From: AP-16 sp963755055
Lineage (GTDB): Bacteria > Pseudomonadota > Alphaproteobacteria > Rhizobiales > Xanthobacteraceae
NCBI GenBank assembly: GCA_963755055.1
Contig: CAVWIS010000018.1
Location: forward strand, 248,001 to 312,000
DNA: 64,000 bases
Direction: 5' to 3'
The notes under the pieces were generated by a model. The model saw only the letters and a program-made list of their open reading frames with translations. It was not told the DNA's origin and made no database searches. Both the position numbers and the translations under genes were made by a program. Below are positions 52,603-62,729 of this stretch, one piece after another; position 1 is the stretch's first letter; the number at the start of each line of letters is the position of its first letter.

Positions 52603-53712
52603 TTACCTCCGCGCAGGCGGCATGAACCGGCGGCCGAGATGGCGAAATCCGGGCGAGGTACCGGAGCCCTCGACCCTGGACCCAACTGGCGCCGGCGGGA
52701 CAGCAAGGCATTCACCCGCCCGCTGGGCGGTCAAGACGGAGTGGTAGATGGCGACGAGCCGGTCGGTCAGCGTTCGCTGGTCCAACTGCTCGACGGAGTC
52801 GCGGCCGCTGATCCGGCGCCCGCGGCGCAGGATTTGTTCGAGCGCGCTGGCGATTGCCTCGGGCCTGTCGTCAGCTGTGATCGCGCAGCCTTCAATGCCT
52901 TGCAGGCGCTCGACCACGTCGCCCACCACGACCGACACAATCGGCAGATTGCACGCCAGCGCCTCCTTGACGATTGTGGGGGAGCCCTCCTGCAGGGACG
53001 TTATGACCAGCACGTCGCAGGCGTGCATCATGACGAGGATGTCGCGATGCGGCCTGCCCCAGCCGAGGATGAGGCGCGTCGGCAATCGCCGGCTGAGGAC
53101 ATCGACCGCCTGCTGCGCCAGGGCGTAACGCTTCAGCGGATCGTGGGGACTGCCGACAAAGAGGGCCAACCGTTCGTCGGCAGGCAGGTCGAGCTTGCGC
53201 CGCGCTTCCGCGCACGTCAGGCATGGCAGCGAGGCGAGATCCACTCCCGTGGGCAAGATATGCAGCGGCTTCGTGGCCGGCAGTTTCTGCCGCATCTCGT
53301 TGGACACGACGACGACCGCGTCGGCGAAACGGGCCGCCGTACGTCCCACGCCTACCAAGAATTGCCCCTGGAGCGTCGGCCGTCCCTCGGGCGACAATTG
53401 CCCGAGCAGATCCACCCCGTGAAAGGTGATGACAAGTGGCCAGCGTTTGGGCCAAGGGATCAGGGCAGCCTGTCCAAACTGTGCGTGGACGAGGTCGTAT
53501 CGGTCCCGGCACCGCCAATATTGCCGGTTGAACCGCCACCAAGCCTTGAGATAGTTGACCGGATGTTTGGCGCCGCGGAAGAAGAAGACCTCAACCGCCA
53601 CGCCCGCGCGGCGCAGAAATTCCACCTGCTCGACGAGGAATGGAACGGCGAAAGGATTTTCCGGCGTAGGCCACTCGCAGGTCACCATCAGGATGCGAAT
53701 CGGTGATTGCAC
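52603..53712 (-). CDS. Family 4 glycosyltransferase
   Basis: A 369-residue GT-B glycosyltransferase. The GTG start at 53712 overlaps the previous gene's TAG by one base and has GGAG eight bases upstream. IRILMVTCEWPTPENPFAVP opens the acceptor domain, YDLVHAQFGQAALIPW and ITFHGVDLLG follow, and the nucleotide-sugar site reads LQEGSPTIVKEALACNLPIV with the E-x7-E arrangement. It adds a sugar to the lipid-linked repeat unit at the cytoplasmic membrane face. It is followed four bases later by asnB. Confidence 0.88.
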   Translation of the reverse strand: MQSPIRILMVTCEWPTPENPFAVPFLVEQVEFLRRAGVAVEVFFFRGAKHPVNYLKAWWRFNRQYWRCRDRYDLVHAQFGQAALIPWPKRWPLVITFHGVDLLGQLSPEGRPTLQGQFLVGVGRTAARFADAVVVVSNEMRQKLPATKPLHILPTGVDLASLPCLTCAEARRKLDLPADERLALFVGSPHDPLKRYALAQQAVDVLSRRLPTRLILGWGRPHRDILVMMHACDVLVITSLQEGSPTIVKEALACNLPIVSVVVGDVVERLQGIEGCAITADDRPEAIASALEQILRRGRRISGRDSVEQLDQRTLTDRLVAIYHSVLTAQRAGECLAVPPAPVGSRVEGSGTSPGFRHLGRRFMPPARR

Positions 53713-54863
53713 TAGGGTTTCTCCGTGGCTGGTCGTCGGGCGGCGACAGCGCCCCTCCACGGTCCGTGGTCCGCCCAACGGTTCCAGAACTTCGCCAAGC
53801 CGGCCAGAAAGCCCGATCCATAGGACAGGTGGAGGGTGGCAAAGGCCAGCATCAGCAACGGTAGCATCCTGACGTCCGCGCGTCGCGCGGTCAGTGCCGC
53901 TGCTGCGACGTTGGCGGCCATGTAGGAGGCCACCGCCACTGCTAGCCCCCATCGTCCGGCCGCCGCAAAGGGGGCGAGCGACAGCGCAACCAGCAGCGTG
54001 CCGACGAAGAGAGGCGGCAGCAACTGACGAGGGCGCATCTGGCTCGGGTGCTTCTGCATCACCCTGACCTTCCAGAAGCCGTATTGGTAGTACTGGCGCC
54101 AAAGTGAGCGCAGTGTGTCACGGGCGTAATAGCGTGACTGGATTCTTGGAGTAAGCAGAATGCGTCCGCCGCTCTCGAGGAGACGGTAGTTGAACTCGTC
54201 ATCTTGATTGCGGATCTGCTCCTCGTCGAAGACGCCGATCCGATCGAACACCTTGCGCGGCCAGGCGCCCATGTACACGGTATCGACCCATTCCTCGCGT
54301 TCCGAGTAGTGAAAGCGCGCTCCGCCGACGCCGAACGGCGTGCTGGTGGCGAGCGACACGGCGGCGCCGAAGGTGCTTTTGCTGATTGCCGTCATCCGAC
54401 CGCCGACATTGTCGGCTCCCGAACGCTGCAGGGCGGTGACGCATTCACGGACGTAATCCGGCGCAACGATTGTGTGCCCGTCGATCCGGATGATCACGGT
54501 TCCGCGCGCGCGAGCAAGGGCGCGATTAAATCCCGTCGATACGATCCGTCCCGGATTGTCGATGACCACCACTCGGACGTCCGGGTGAGCCTCGGCCACA
54601 CGCGCTACGACGCTCTGGGTGCCATCGGCCGAGCCGCCGTCCGCGAGGAGAACCTCCAATAAGTCGTGGCGATAGCGCTGGCCCAGTACCGCGCTCAGAC
54701 TTTGCTTGATAAAGTGGGCTTCGTTGCGAATTGGCATGATGACGCTGACGGAAACCGGCGCGATGCCGCGCGGGCGCTCCGCGTCGGGTGCTCCCGCTGC
54801 CTCCGGTCTCGAATGGAGACGTCGACGCATTCGGGCATCTCCTTCGCGTCGCACGCTTCTCAT
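53712..54863 (-). CDS. Family 2 glycosyltransferase, ExoA-like
   Basis: A 383-residue GT-A transferase. VSVIMPIRNEAHFIKQSLSA starts the nucleotide-binding fold, ADGGSADGT carries an early acid, and RIDGHTIVAPDYVREC is the ExoA-like form of the metal-binding motif. NQDDEFNYRLLESGGRILL supplies the ED-type catalytic base. QYYQYGFWKVRVMQKHPSQM and three C-terminal membrane helices also match succinoglycan ExoA, which makes a beta-1,3-glucosyl linkage. It sits 51 bases after a GT4 gene. Confidence 0.88.
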   Translation of the reverse strand: MRSVRREGDARMRRRLHSRPEAAGAPDAERPRGIAPVSVSVIMPIRNEAHFIKQSLSAVLGQRYRHDLLEVLLADGGSADGTQSVVARVAEAHPDVRVVVIDNPGRIVSTGFNRALARARGTVIIRIDGHTIVAPDYVRECVTALQRSGADNVGGRMTAISKSTFGAAVSLATSTPFGVGGARFHYSEREEWVDTVYMGAWPRKVFDRIGVFDEEQIRNQDDEFNYRLLESGGRILLTPRIQSRYYARDTLRSLWRQYYQYGFWKVRVMQKHPSQMRPRQLLPPLFVGTLLVALSLAPFAAAGRWGLAVAVASYMAANVAAAALTARRADVRMLPLLMLAFATLHLSYGSGFLAGLAKFWNRWADHGPWRGAVAARRPATEKP

Positions 54864-54914
54864 GCGACCAACCCTATGAGGCGGTGCCGCGTGAGGCGGT
54901 GCCGCCGGGACAGT

Positions 54915-56162
54915 TCAGGCGCGAGCAACTTCAGCGCATCTCGCAGCATTGGGCGGCTCGCAGAGGCTCCACAGCTGACGAGCGACACGCTCAGGCTCGT
55001 GACGCTGCCCGATTGCAGTCCGCGCCCGCGAGCCCATTGCGCGCCGCAGATCGGCATTCGAGGCCAATGAGAGGACGTGCCGCGCTAGGTCATCGGCGTC
55101 GCGTTCGCCGATGAAGCCGGTCGCGCCATGGCGAATGAGATCAGCGACGCCGTTCACTTTGGCGGCGACGCACGGCACACCAGCGGCCATGGCCTCGAGC
55201 ACCACATTGGGCATGCCTTCATGGTCGGAGGAGAGCAGGAAGATATCGGCGGCGCACATCAGCTCGCGGGCATCGGGGACCTCGCCGATGAGACGAACCG
55301 TGTCCTGCAGTCCGAGGCCGCCAAGGAGCGCCTCGAGTTCGGCAAGACAGCCGAAGTCCTTGCCGGCGATCACGGCTCGCAACGGCCGCGATTTTGCGAC
55401 CCGCGCGACGACACGGACGAAGCGTGCAAATTGCTTCTGTCTTGCCAGACGGCCGACGCCCAGGACGAGCAGCGCATCGTCGTTGAGCCCGAGGCGTGCC
55501 CGCCAGTTCTCGCGGCAGGCCTGCACCCGTTCGGGCGAAAGAGCTTCAACGGCGTTGGGGACGAAGATCGGCTGCAGCGCCGGCCGGGAGCGGCGTGCGA
55601 TCTCAAAAAATGTTTCTTGGGAATTGCATACGGCCGTGGAGATCGCCGCCATGCTGCCCCAGGACCACAGGCCGCGCCACCGCGTGGGAAGATCGGCAAA
55701 AAGCTGGTTGCGGAACGAGCCGATGCAATGGACGCCGCAGCCTGCCAGCGCCATCGCAAAGCCGTTGGTATAAGAGGACCAGGAGAAAAAGCACCGTGTG
55801 TTCCGGTCAATGCAGGCCGAGCGCAGTTGTCGCATTTTCGCCAGCGGGCCGCCGCTCAGAGGCACGACCGGAATATCAAGCGCGCGGATCGGCGTCGCCC
55901 AGCGGCCGAGCCCGCCCGAGACATACACGACCGGTGCCCAGAGCCGCCGATCACAGTGATCGAGGAACATGTAGAGCTGTCGCTCGGTACCGCCGTGGCC
56001 GAGCTGCCCAATCAGGACTGCGATAGATCGTGGCTGGATCGATGGTTCACCGGCGTCAATCCGGGCGCGGGGCTCCAACCTCGGATCCTGCCGCGACCGC
56101 TTCACGATGTCCGTGTCCTGCAGCGGCGCGCGCGGGGTCGAAGCGGTAGACGCGCTATGCAT
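54915..56162 (-). CDS. Family 4 glycosyltransferase
   Basis: A 415-residue GT-B enzyme. IAVLIGQLGHGGTERQLYMF is the typical glycine-rich N-terminal loop, VLGVGRLARQKQFARFVRVV begins the donor domain, and SSDHEGMPNVVLEAMAAGVP is the nucleotide-sugar site. An unusually long basic N-terminus of about 45 residues precedes the fold, so translation may start further in. The start overlaps the flippase stop by eight bases. Sugar specificity is unknown. Confidence 0.88.
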   Translation of the reverse strand: MHSASTASTPRAPLQDTDIVKRSRQDPRLEPRARIDAGEPSIQPRSIAVLIGQLGHGGTERQLYMFLDHCDRRLWAPVVYVSGGLGRWATPIRALDIPVVPLSGGPLAKMRQLRSACIDRNTRCFFSWSSYTNGFAMALAGCGVHCIGSFRNQLFADLPTRWRGLWSWGSMAAISTAVCNSQETFFEIARRSRPALQPIFVPNAVEALSPERVQACRENWRARLGLNDDALLVLGVGRLARQKQFARFVRVVARVAKSRPLRAVIAGKDFGCLAELEALLGGLGLQDTVRLIGEVPDARELMCAADIFLLSSDHEGMPNVVLEAMAAGVPCVAAKVNGVADLIRHGATGFIGERDADDLARHVLSLASNADLRRAMGSRARTAIGQRHEPERVARQLWSLCEPPNAARCAEVARA

Positions 56163-57894
56163 GGGGCCTCCGATGCAGGAATGCGTGCAACAGCTTGCGG
56201 TCCGAGCCGTTCAGGCAGGTCGTGTATGCTAGCGCGCAGTAGCCCGCAGAAATCGCGGCAGCCGCAGCACCCAGCGTCAGCCAGTCGGTCTGCTGGCAAA
56301 ACTGCACGGCAAGTCGGCCCGCAAGGGCGATGCCGATCGTCCCGAGCAGGCCGGCGCCCAGCAGCGGGTAGAAAGTCCACCAGCGGATCTGCATCACGAC
56401 CGCGCTGTAGCCCGGAAGGAACACCGCGTTCCTGAGCGTCCATGCGATTGCGCCGGCGGCCGCCACCCCTTCAGGGCCCCATCCTGCCCAGCGGGCAACC
56501 GCGATGGCCAGGCTGACATTCCCGATGCCGACCGCGACAGTGGCAAGCCCCTGCGGTTTCACTTGATTGTATGCGGTGATGACATAGGCGAGAGGCCTGG
56601 CAGCCGAGTTCACCGTCAGATGCCCGACGAGGAAAATCAGAAGAATATCGAGATGGGAGAAGTCGGGCCCCAGCCACACGGACAACAGCAACCCTCCGAA
56701 GCCGCACAGCAGTCCGATCGGCAAAGCCAGCCCGACACCGAGAAGCTTGACCGAGGCGCTGGCAAGGCGCCGCATGCCCGCGATATCGCCCACCGCATAA
56801 TGGGCCATGATTGCCGGGCTGAGCACGACAATTACCGTCTCGACCATCATATTGATGAGATGCGGAAGAAGCAGCACCGTGCCATAGCGTCCCGTCGCTT
56901 CGGCCCCAAAGAAAGCGTTGACGACGAGAAGGTCCGTCTGCATGAGCAGGAGAAATCCAACTTGGTTGATCGCCGTCCACCCGCCGAGATCGAAGAGGGA
57001 GCGAAATTGACGGCGATCGACCTGTCGAGGATCGATGCGCAACTGTGGCGTCACGCGCCGCCACACCAGCACTTCGCCAATCAGATTGATGCATGCCGAA
57101 ACCGTGAAAGCGAGCGCGACGTAGCAAAGGTCGGCGGGCCAGATGGAGAAACAGAGCGCCACGAGCCCCATCCGCGCCACGGACGTGATCGCGCGAACGA
57201 CGTTGCGGAGGTCGAAGCGATGCGTAACCAGGCTGGCGACGCCGAAAGGTCCGCCGAGGATTGCCGCCAACATCGTGATGCCGACGCCGGCGAACAGGAA
57301 TTGGGTCGCAAGCTCCTGCCCCGGCGGCACGTTGAACCATGCCGAAAAGAAATAGGCGACGATGGTGACCGGTACCAAAAGGACTGTGGATGCTGCCCCG
57401 GATAGCGCGAGGGCGGTGTTGAACGTCCGATTTGCCGCTGTCGTATTGCTCTGGCTCAGATCGAGCGCGAGAAAACGACCGATCGAGACATCGAGGCCGG
57501 TCGAGATAATAGTGGCGTACATCACCAGCGAGTTCGCCAGCGGGATCATTCCGTAGGCCGCGACGCCAAGATGCCTCACCAGAAACGGCATGTACCACAA
57601 CATCAGCGTCGTATTCAGGACGACATAGCTCAGATTGGCTCCGACATTGACGGCGAACCGGATGCTGGCAGCGTCGACCAGGGGAGTAACTCCCGGCAGG
57701 TCGCGGGTGCCATCCACTGGATCGCGATCCTGCCGGCTTGGCGCAGAAGCTCCCGGCGACCGGACAGGTGGCGTCCCGTCGGGCCGACCCTCCGGCTCTG
57801 ATCTTGGGCGTGGGCGCAAGATCAGAGCTGTCGTGCGCTCGAGCGTCGGCGGCGCGGCGCTGCAGGACGGGTGCATCGGCTTCGCTTGGATCAT
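56155..57894 (-). CDS. Polysaccharide flippase, Wzx/MATE-like
   Basis: A 579-residue membrane protein with about 14 helices after a hydrophilic N-terminal extension of about 75 residues. FAVNVGANLSYVVLNTTLML is the first helix; LDVSIGRFLALDLSQSNTTA, GWTAINQVGFLLLMQTDLLV and FFGAEATGRYGTVLLLPHLI are typical of polysaccharide-synthesis flippases. It moves the undecaprenyl-linked repeat to the periplasm. The start overlaps the stop of the polymerase gene by four bases (ATGA). A later start near residue 75 is possible. Confidence 0.86.
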   Translation of the reverse strand: MIQAKPMHPSCSAAPPTLERTTALILRPRPRSEPEGRPDGTPPVRSPGASAPSRQDRDPVDGTRDLPGVTPLVDAASIRFAVNVGANLSYVVLNTTLMLWYMPFLVRHLGVAAYGMIPLANSLVMYATIISTGLDVSIGRFLALDLSQSNTTAANRTFNTALALSGAASTVLLVPVTIVAYFFSAWFNVPPGQELATQFLFAGVGITMLAAILGGPFGVASLVTHRFDLRNVVRAITSVARMGLVALCFSIWPADLCYVALAFTVSACINLIGEVLVWRRVTPQLRIDPRQVDRRQFRSLFDLGGWTAINQVGFLLLMQTDLLVVNAFFGAEATGRYGTVLLLPHLINMMVETVIVVLSPAIMAHYAVGDIAGMRRLASASVKLLGVGLALPIGLLCGFGGLLLSVWLGPDFSHLDILLIFLVGHLTVNSAARPLAYVITAYNQVKPQGLATVAVGIGNVSLAIAVARWAGWGPEGVAAAGAIAWTLRNAVFLPGYSAVVMQIRWWTFYPLLGAGLLGTIGIALAGRLAVQFCQQTDWLTLGAAAAAISAGYCALAYTTCLNGSDRKLLHAFLHRRPHA

Positions 57895-59408
57895 GGCACG
57901 CCGAGAAACGGTTCTGCGACGACAGAGGATGGGCCCTTCCGTCCAGCATGGCGCTGGGCGCCGCGCACGCGGGGCGGCGCAGCCGAACCGAGGGGCGCGC
58001 GGTTCCCGCCGCCGTGGACTTCAGGGTCCTGCGAAAGCTGGGATGGGATCAAAAGCAGCGCAAGGAGCACGAAGAAGGTCGGGTGGTTCTCGATCCCGCC
58101 CGATTTGATCCACGAGGCCAGATAGCCCGCTGCAATTGCGGACAGCAAGGGAAAGTAGCCGGCAAGCGCCTGCTTGCAAACGGGGGATCGGGGCCGGTCG
58201 GCAAGAAATCGCCACACCGCGGATGCGCAAAGCGCCGTATAGACCGTCAGTCCGAAGACGCCGGTTTCGATCCCGGCTTCCAGGAAAGGATTGTGACTTG
58301 GCAGGTCGAAGCGATGATCATAGGCGCTGGTCAGAGCCGCAATGTAGTTGTGCAACTCGACCGGGCCATTGCCCAAGCCAACTCCTGTCCAGGGGACATT
58401 CGCGAGCAGCATCAGGCTGGCCTCCCACAGGACGCTGCGCCCGCCGAGCTCGCCGCCCGGCTCCTCGGCAAAGCGCTGCCCGAGCGTCTCCACCAGGAGC
58501 GGCGCCGCGGCAAGCAGCCCCGCGATCAATGCCAGCGCTGCAAGTCCCCAAGGACGGACCGGCCGCCACATTGACAGCGCGGCCAGCAAGATGAGCAGTG
58601 AGAGGGCGCTCCCGCGGGATCCGCTAAGCGCGATCAGCGTCATCGTAGACAAGATGAACACAGCGCTGAGTGCGACATGAATTCGTTGTCCAATGCCCGA
58701 TGAGCGCAGAGCTGGCCAGATCGCACCGGCCATCATGAGTATCAGAACCGTTCCAAACTGATTCTCGTTGTTGGGTGCGCACAGCCATCCCGACGTCTCC
58801 CGACAGGGGTAGAGTACCTTGAGCCTTTCGCCGAAATGGAAGTCGGTAAACACCACGGCATAGAGGCCGAGAGCAATCATCAACCAGCCGGTCACACCGA
58901 GGACCGTCATGAGGCCGTCCAGCGCTCTGACGGATCTGACCTCGTTCGTTATCAGGAAGACAAGAACGAAACCGGCGAAATATTGGACGAGCTTGATTGC
59001 TCCGGCTTCCAAGTCCGGTGCCCAAAGCAGAGTGATGCTGCTCCAGACGATATAGGTGGCCAGAAGGACCGTTGCGGGGGTCCACAGAACCGGACGACGT
59101 TCGGCGGCGATATGGATGATCCACGCGCCGAGCGCCAATTGGATCGCCGTATTGGCGAGCACCGTATAGGCTATCCCGTACGGGGGAGGAAAAGCGACCG
59201 GGATCAGCCTGATGAAGAGTGCCACGTACAGGGCTTGAAGGGGATGCTGGAGCAAGAGTAATCCAATCGCAGCGGCACCAGCCCCGCCGATAAGCAGTAC
59301 CGGAGCAATGGAGTTACCCCAAAGGAGCAGGACGGCGCCGGCGACCGCTGCGGAAAACAGCGTGAAGAAGGTGAGGCGCGCGAGCCGGGCCTGAAGACTT
59401 GCGCTCAT
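57891..59408 (-). CDS. O-antigen ligase/Wzy-like polymerase
   Basis: A 505-residue membrane protein with about 12 helices. ALSGSRGSALSLLILLAALS is the conserved Wzy_C entry with its arginine, and GVGLGNGPVELHNYIAALTS plus DLPSHNPFLEAGIETGVFGL give the large periplasmic loop and HNxxL-type motif. It polymerises or ligates the repeat unit in the periplasm. It has ATGA overlaps on both sides, with the Wzz/kinase gene upstream and the flippase gene downstream, so the operon is tightly coupled. Confidence 0.86.
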   Translation of the reverse strand: MSASLQARLARLTFFTLFSAAVAGAVLLLWGNSIAPVLLIGGAGAAAIGLLLLQHPLQALYVALFIRLIPVAFPPPYGIAYTVLANTAIQLALGAWIIHIAAERRPVLWTPATVLLATYIVWSSITLLWAPDLEAGAIKLVQYFAGFVLVFLITNEVRSVRALDGLMTVLGVTGWLMIALGLYAVVFTDFHFGERLKVLYPCRETSGWLCAPNNENQFGTVLILMMAGAIWPALRSSGIGQRIHVALSAVFILSTMTLIALSGSRGSALSLLILLAALSMWRPVRPWGLAALALIAGLLAAAPLLVETLGQRFAEEPGGELGGRSVLWEASLMLLANVPWTGVGLGNGPVELHNYIAALTSAYDHRFDLPSHNPFLEAGIETGVFGLTVYTALCASAVWRFLADRPRSPVCKQALAGYFPLLSAIAAGYLASWIKSGGIENHPTFFVLLALLLIPSQLSQDPEVHGGGNRAPLGSAAPPRVRGAQRHAGRKGPSSVVAEPFLGVP

Positions 59409-61654
59409 GGCGAACGCCCCGCGGTCGGTATCGGGGTCGACACATCTGCGGCACGGGCCGGGGCCCGCCGGGCGTAGCGGCGGGCATACTTCTTGAGGAA
59501 CTCGCCGGCGTCGCCATAGCGATAGCGGGCGTGCATCATGAGGTTTGCGCGCGTGAGGACTGCATGGAGGTCGCCGAACGATGCGGAACCCGACGGCCTG
59601 GAGAGATGAAGCCGCTCGACGACGTTGCGCGCGACCTCGCGCCTAGTCGCTCCCCACCGCACAGCGACAATCACCTCGTCGGCGACGGATGCGAGCATTC
59701 TTGTCTCGGCCGCCGCGAAGACGGGCGGAGCGTCAATGATGACGTAGTCATAGCTGGCGCGCAGCTGGTGTAGGACTTTCAAGGTTCTCTTGCTTGACAG
59801 CGAACCGGCTTGATCCAAGCCGATGTCGCGAGCCAGGAGATGATCGATTGCAAGATCCGCCATCCGCATGATCCCATGGCCCGGACGATTGCTGTGCAGG
59901 GGCAGCTTGGGGCTATCGGCCGGGACAAGCCGCTGGCGTTTGGCAGGGGCGCGGTGCCTGTGCAGGCCGAGGTCGATGAGAAGGACTCGTCGACCGAGCC
60001 TGGCCGCGCACGCGGCGAGGCCGACCGCGAGGGTGGTCTTGCCCTCACCGGGCAAGCTCGAAGTGATGAGGACGAGCCTGCGCTTCGGCGCTGCGCCGGT
60101 GAGCTGCAGCCCGGCAACGACAACTGATTGGATGGCCTGGCTGTAGGTTGAGGAAGGATCCTGGACAGCCCGACGAAAGGCCCGTCGACCATCGCGGATC
60201 TCGGGAATAAGCCCAGTGCAGGGAATCCCGAGGGCGTCAGCAACCTCGCGTTCGCCACGCAGGCCATGATCGAGCCGGTCCAGGGTGACGGCGAGAATCC
60301 CGCCGAAAAGTGAGAAGGCAATCAGCGCGGGAGGAATAAAGAGCAGAGGGTTGAGAGTGCTCGGGCGTTCCGCTGTCCAGGCAGGCGCCACGACATGCAG
60401 GTCCGCCTGTGCAAGATCACGCCGCTCGACGCTCGCCTGCCGACGCCGAAGCAGATCCTCCAGAAGCTTCGCGGCGGAATCGGCTCGACGTTCGAGGTCG
60501 TGCAGCTCCGTCGCGGTTTCGGCGTCTGCCGCCGCAGCCTTCTGCAAGTCCGCCAGATGCTTTTCGATGGTTTCGACGCGTGAGCCGGCGACCTGTGTCT
60601 CGTTCTCGATGAGTCTTGTCGCCCGTTCAATCCTCTCGGCGATCTGCGCCCACGGCTGCGGCGAACGACCGGACGCCGGCGCTGCCAGGCGCAGCACGGC
60701 CGGACCGCTCTGGGCCGGGTCGCCCAAGACCTCGGCGAAAGCATCCTCGCCGGCCCCGCGCCGCTCCAGCTCGCGGAGACGATCGAGCTTCTGCTGTCTC
60801 CTGGCCCGGTCCGCCCGTGCGAACACGAGCTGCCGGCGCATCTCGGCAATCGAGGCTGCCTCAGTCACGTCGGCGTTGCTCGCGCCATGCGAGACGCGGT
60901 ACCGGCGCAGCGCAGTATCGGCCTGCTTCCAGGCGGCTCCGACCTGGGCGATTTGCCCGTCGAGCCATGCCACGACGCGTTCTGCTTCACGCCGTGTCCT
61001 GTCGCGCAGACTGCCGATGTGGACCAGCAGAACTTCGTTGGCAATGGTGGCGGCTCGCTCCGGATCCCGGTCCGTGTAGCTCACGGTTATGATCCAGGAG
61101 CGCCGTTCCTTGTTGACCTTCAAGGCCCGCCTGAGTTCCGCAAGGCTGGGGATCTGGCCGGTGGCGACCTCCGGGTCTCCCCAGGTCGGAAGCGCACCCT
61201 TGAGCGCCTTGATGCCGACATGCAGCCAGATTCGCCATCTGTCGACCGCCGTCCGCGATGGCGGAACCGCTTCCTTCTTGAGGTCGGGGCGGGTCGCCAG
61301 GCTCGCCAGCACCCGGCGCAGGTGTGCCTCGGAGGTGAGCATGGCGACCTGGGTATCGATCGCCGCCTCATCGGATTCCTCGGCGGTTGCTGCACCTCGC
61401 GCCGGCGAGGCGCGGTCGACAATAACCTCCGCGGTCGAGGTGTACGACGGCGGGATCGCGACGGCGGTCGCTCCGACCACCAGCGTTCCAACCACGGTGA
61501 TGGACACGACGAGGCCGCTACGCCGGCGCAGAATGCTGGCAATCCGGTGAAACTGATGCTCGCAGTCTTGCGGCCGGTGACCGGAAATCGGTGCGCTTCG
61601 GCGCTGTTCCCCAGGTAGATCGCGCTCCGCAACGCAGCAAACGCTGTGCCTCAT
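59405..61654 (-). CDS. Wzz-type chain-length protein fused to a BY-kinase-like ATPase
   Basis: A 749-residue inner-membrane co-polymerase. An N-terminal Wzz domain follows the first helix (LVVSITVVGTLVVGATAVAI); coiled coils span about 230-410, and the second helix is near 445 (LLFIPPALIAFSLFGGILAV). The C-terminal ATPase has Walker A LPGEGKTT (K539) and Walker B VIIDAPPV (D641). The Walker A' is atypical: VLLIDLGLHR keeps D561 but lacks the second acid of the usual DxDLR. Tyrosines near the end (KKYARRYARR) might be phosphorylation sites. It controls polymer length with Wzy. Kinase activity is uncertain. Confidence 0.87.
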   Translation of the reverse strand: MRHSVCCVAERDLPGEQRRSAPISGHRPQDCEHQFHRIASILRRRSGLVVSITVVGTLVVGATAVAIPPSYTSTAEVIVDRASPARGAATAEESDEAAIDTQVAMLTSEAHLRRVLASLATRPDLKKEAVPPSRTAVDRWRIWLHVGIKALKGALPTWGDPEVATGQIPSLAELRRALKVNKERRSWIITVSYTDRDPERAATIANEVLLVHIGSLRDRTRREAERVVAWLDGQIAQVGAAWKQADTALRRYRVSHGASNADVTEAASIAEMRRQLVFARADRARRQQKLDRLRELERRGAGEDAFAEVLGDPAQSGPAVLRLAAPASGRSPQPWAQIAERIERATRLIENETQVAGSRVETIEKHLADLQKAAAADAETATELHDLERRADSAAKLLEDLLRRRQASVERRDLAQADLHVVAPAWTAERPSTLNPLLFIPPALIAFSLFGGILAVTLDRLDHGLRGEREVADALGIPCTGLIPEIRDGRRAFRRAVQDPSSTYSQAIQSVVVAGLQLTGAAPKRRLVLITSSLPGEGKTTLAVGLAACAARLGRRVLLIDLGLHRHRAPAKRQRLVPADSPKLPLHSNRPGHGIMRMADLAIDHLLARDIGLDQAGSLSSKRTLKVLHQLRASYDYVIIDAPPVFAAAETRMLASVADEVIVAVRWGATRREVARNVVERLHLSRPSGSASFGDLHAVLTRANLMMHARYRYGDAGEFLKKYARRYARRAPARAADVSTPIPTAGRSP

Positions 61655-62709
61655 GCGACAACTCCGAATTCCTTCTCCGGTCGGGCGGCGTCGCGTTTAC
61701 CGAACAGCATGCGAACGGCCTCGCCGAGACCACTCGCTCGAGCTTGAAATGAAACCTTGGTGTCGGACGGGTAGACACCGATGCGTGGAAGCGCGAAGAG
61801 GTTCAGCGGAGGATCGCCCAACTGTCCATGCCGCGTCGTGGCCGCGGTAGCGAACCCCGCCCGGCGGGCCAGATCCTCCTCGCGCGGGCCACAGGCTGCC
61901 GCATCACCATAGGGATAGGCGAAGTGCCTGATCGGAAACTGCAGCAGGTTCTCCAGATAGCTGCGGTTGTCAGTGATCTCGTCCAGCGCCGATTGCGCAT
62001 CGAGCAATTTAAGCGCCGGATGCGAGGTCGTGTGCCCGCCGATCGAGACGAGTGGATGGCGCGCCAGAGCCTGAATTGTGCGATCGTCGACGAAGTACGC
62101 GTCATTGAGTGCCGCAAAGGATAGACCTGCGGAGAGGAAGGTCGGAATGAGCAAGTCGATACGACGGTAGTCCTCATGGACCCAGTCGGTTACGCAAAGC
62201 AGCCCTAACACTTTTGCCTGATAGTCGGGACATTGAAACCGCGTCGCCATCGCATCGATCAAAACCGTATCCTGCGAGCGAAACAGTTCGCGCAGTGCCA
62301 ACCACCAGGCTTGCAAGGTCCGAGCGGGGGCGCCACTTGGAACGTATATGGTGAACGGCGCGTCGTGGCGCTCGAGGATGGGAAGCGCCGTCGACACGTT
62401 GTCACGGTAGCCGTCATCGAAAGTGATCACAGCGTAACGACCAGACTTCTCTCCATTGCTTAGCCGTTGAAGACATTGATCGAGGCTCAAGATCTCCCAC
62501 CCCTCTCGACGTAGCCAGACCACCGAGTATTCGAGGAGCGATGGGGAAATGCCGGTCATCAGTTCCGACCGGCAGTCGCGATGAATTTCATGAAACAGCA
62601 GGATAACGGCCCGGCCGGCGAAAACCGTGCGAATGACAGGCATAAGGCCGGACCAGCGGAGTCCATGACACACACCGCGGGTCAACAGAGGTTTCATAGA
62701 CTTTGACAT
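61651..62709 (-). CDS. Polysaccharide deacetylase (NodB homology)
   Basis: A 352-residue carbohydrate esterase family 4-type enzyme. The catalytic Asp-Asp motif is AVITFDDGYRDN, the metal-binding histidines are in GGHTTSHPAL, and HFAYPYGD is the later conserved loop. ILLFHEIHRD near the N-terminus is typical of the cytoplasmic or membrane-associated forms in exopolysaccharide operons. It would remove N- or O-acetyl groups from the polymer. The start at 62709 (MSKSMKPLL) is preferred; the frame is open to 62862. The stop overlaps the next ATG. Confidence 0.87.
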   Translation of the reverse strand: MSKSMKPLLTRGVCHGLRWSGLMPVIRTVFAGRAVILLFHEIHRDCRSELMTGISPSLLEYSVVWLRREGWEILSLDQCLQRLSNGEKSGRYAVITFDDGYRDNVSTALPILERHDAPFTIYVPSGAPARTLQAWWLALRELFRSQDTVLIDAMATRFQCPDYQAKVLGLLCVTDWVHEDYRRIDLLIPTFLSAGLSFAALNDAYFVDDRTIQALARHPLVSIGGHTTSHPALKLLDAQSALDEITDNRSYLENLLQFPIRHFAYPYGDAAACGPREEDLARRAGFATAATTRHGQLGDPPLNLFALPRIGVYPSDTKVSFQARASGLGEAVRMLFGKRDAARPEKEFGVVA

Positions 62710-62729
62710 CGGTCTGCGGGCTTCCCTCG

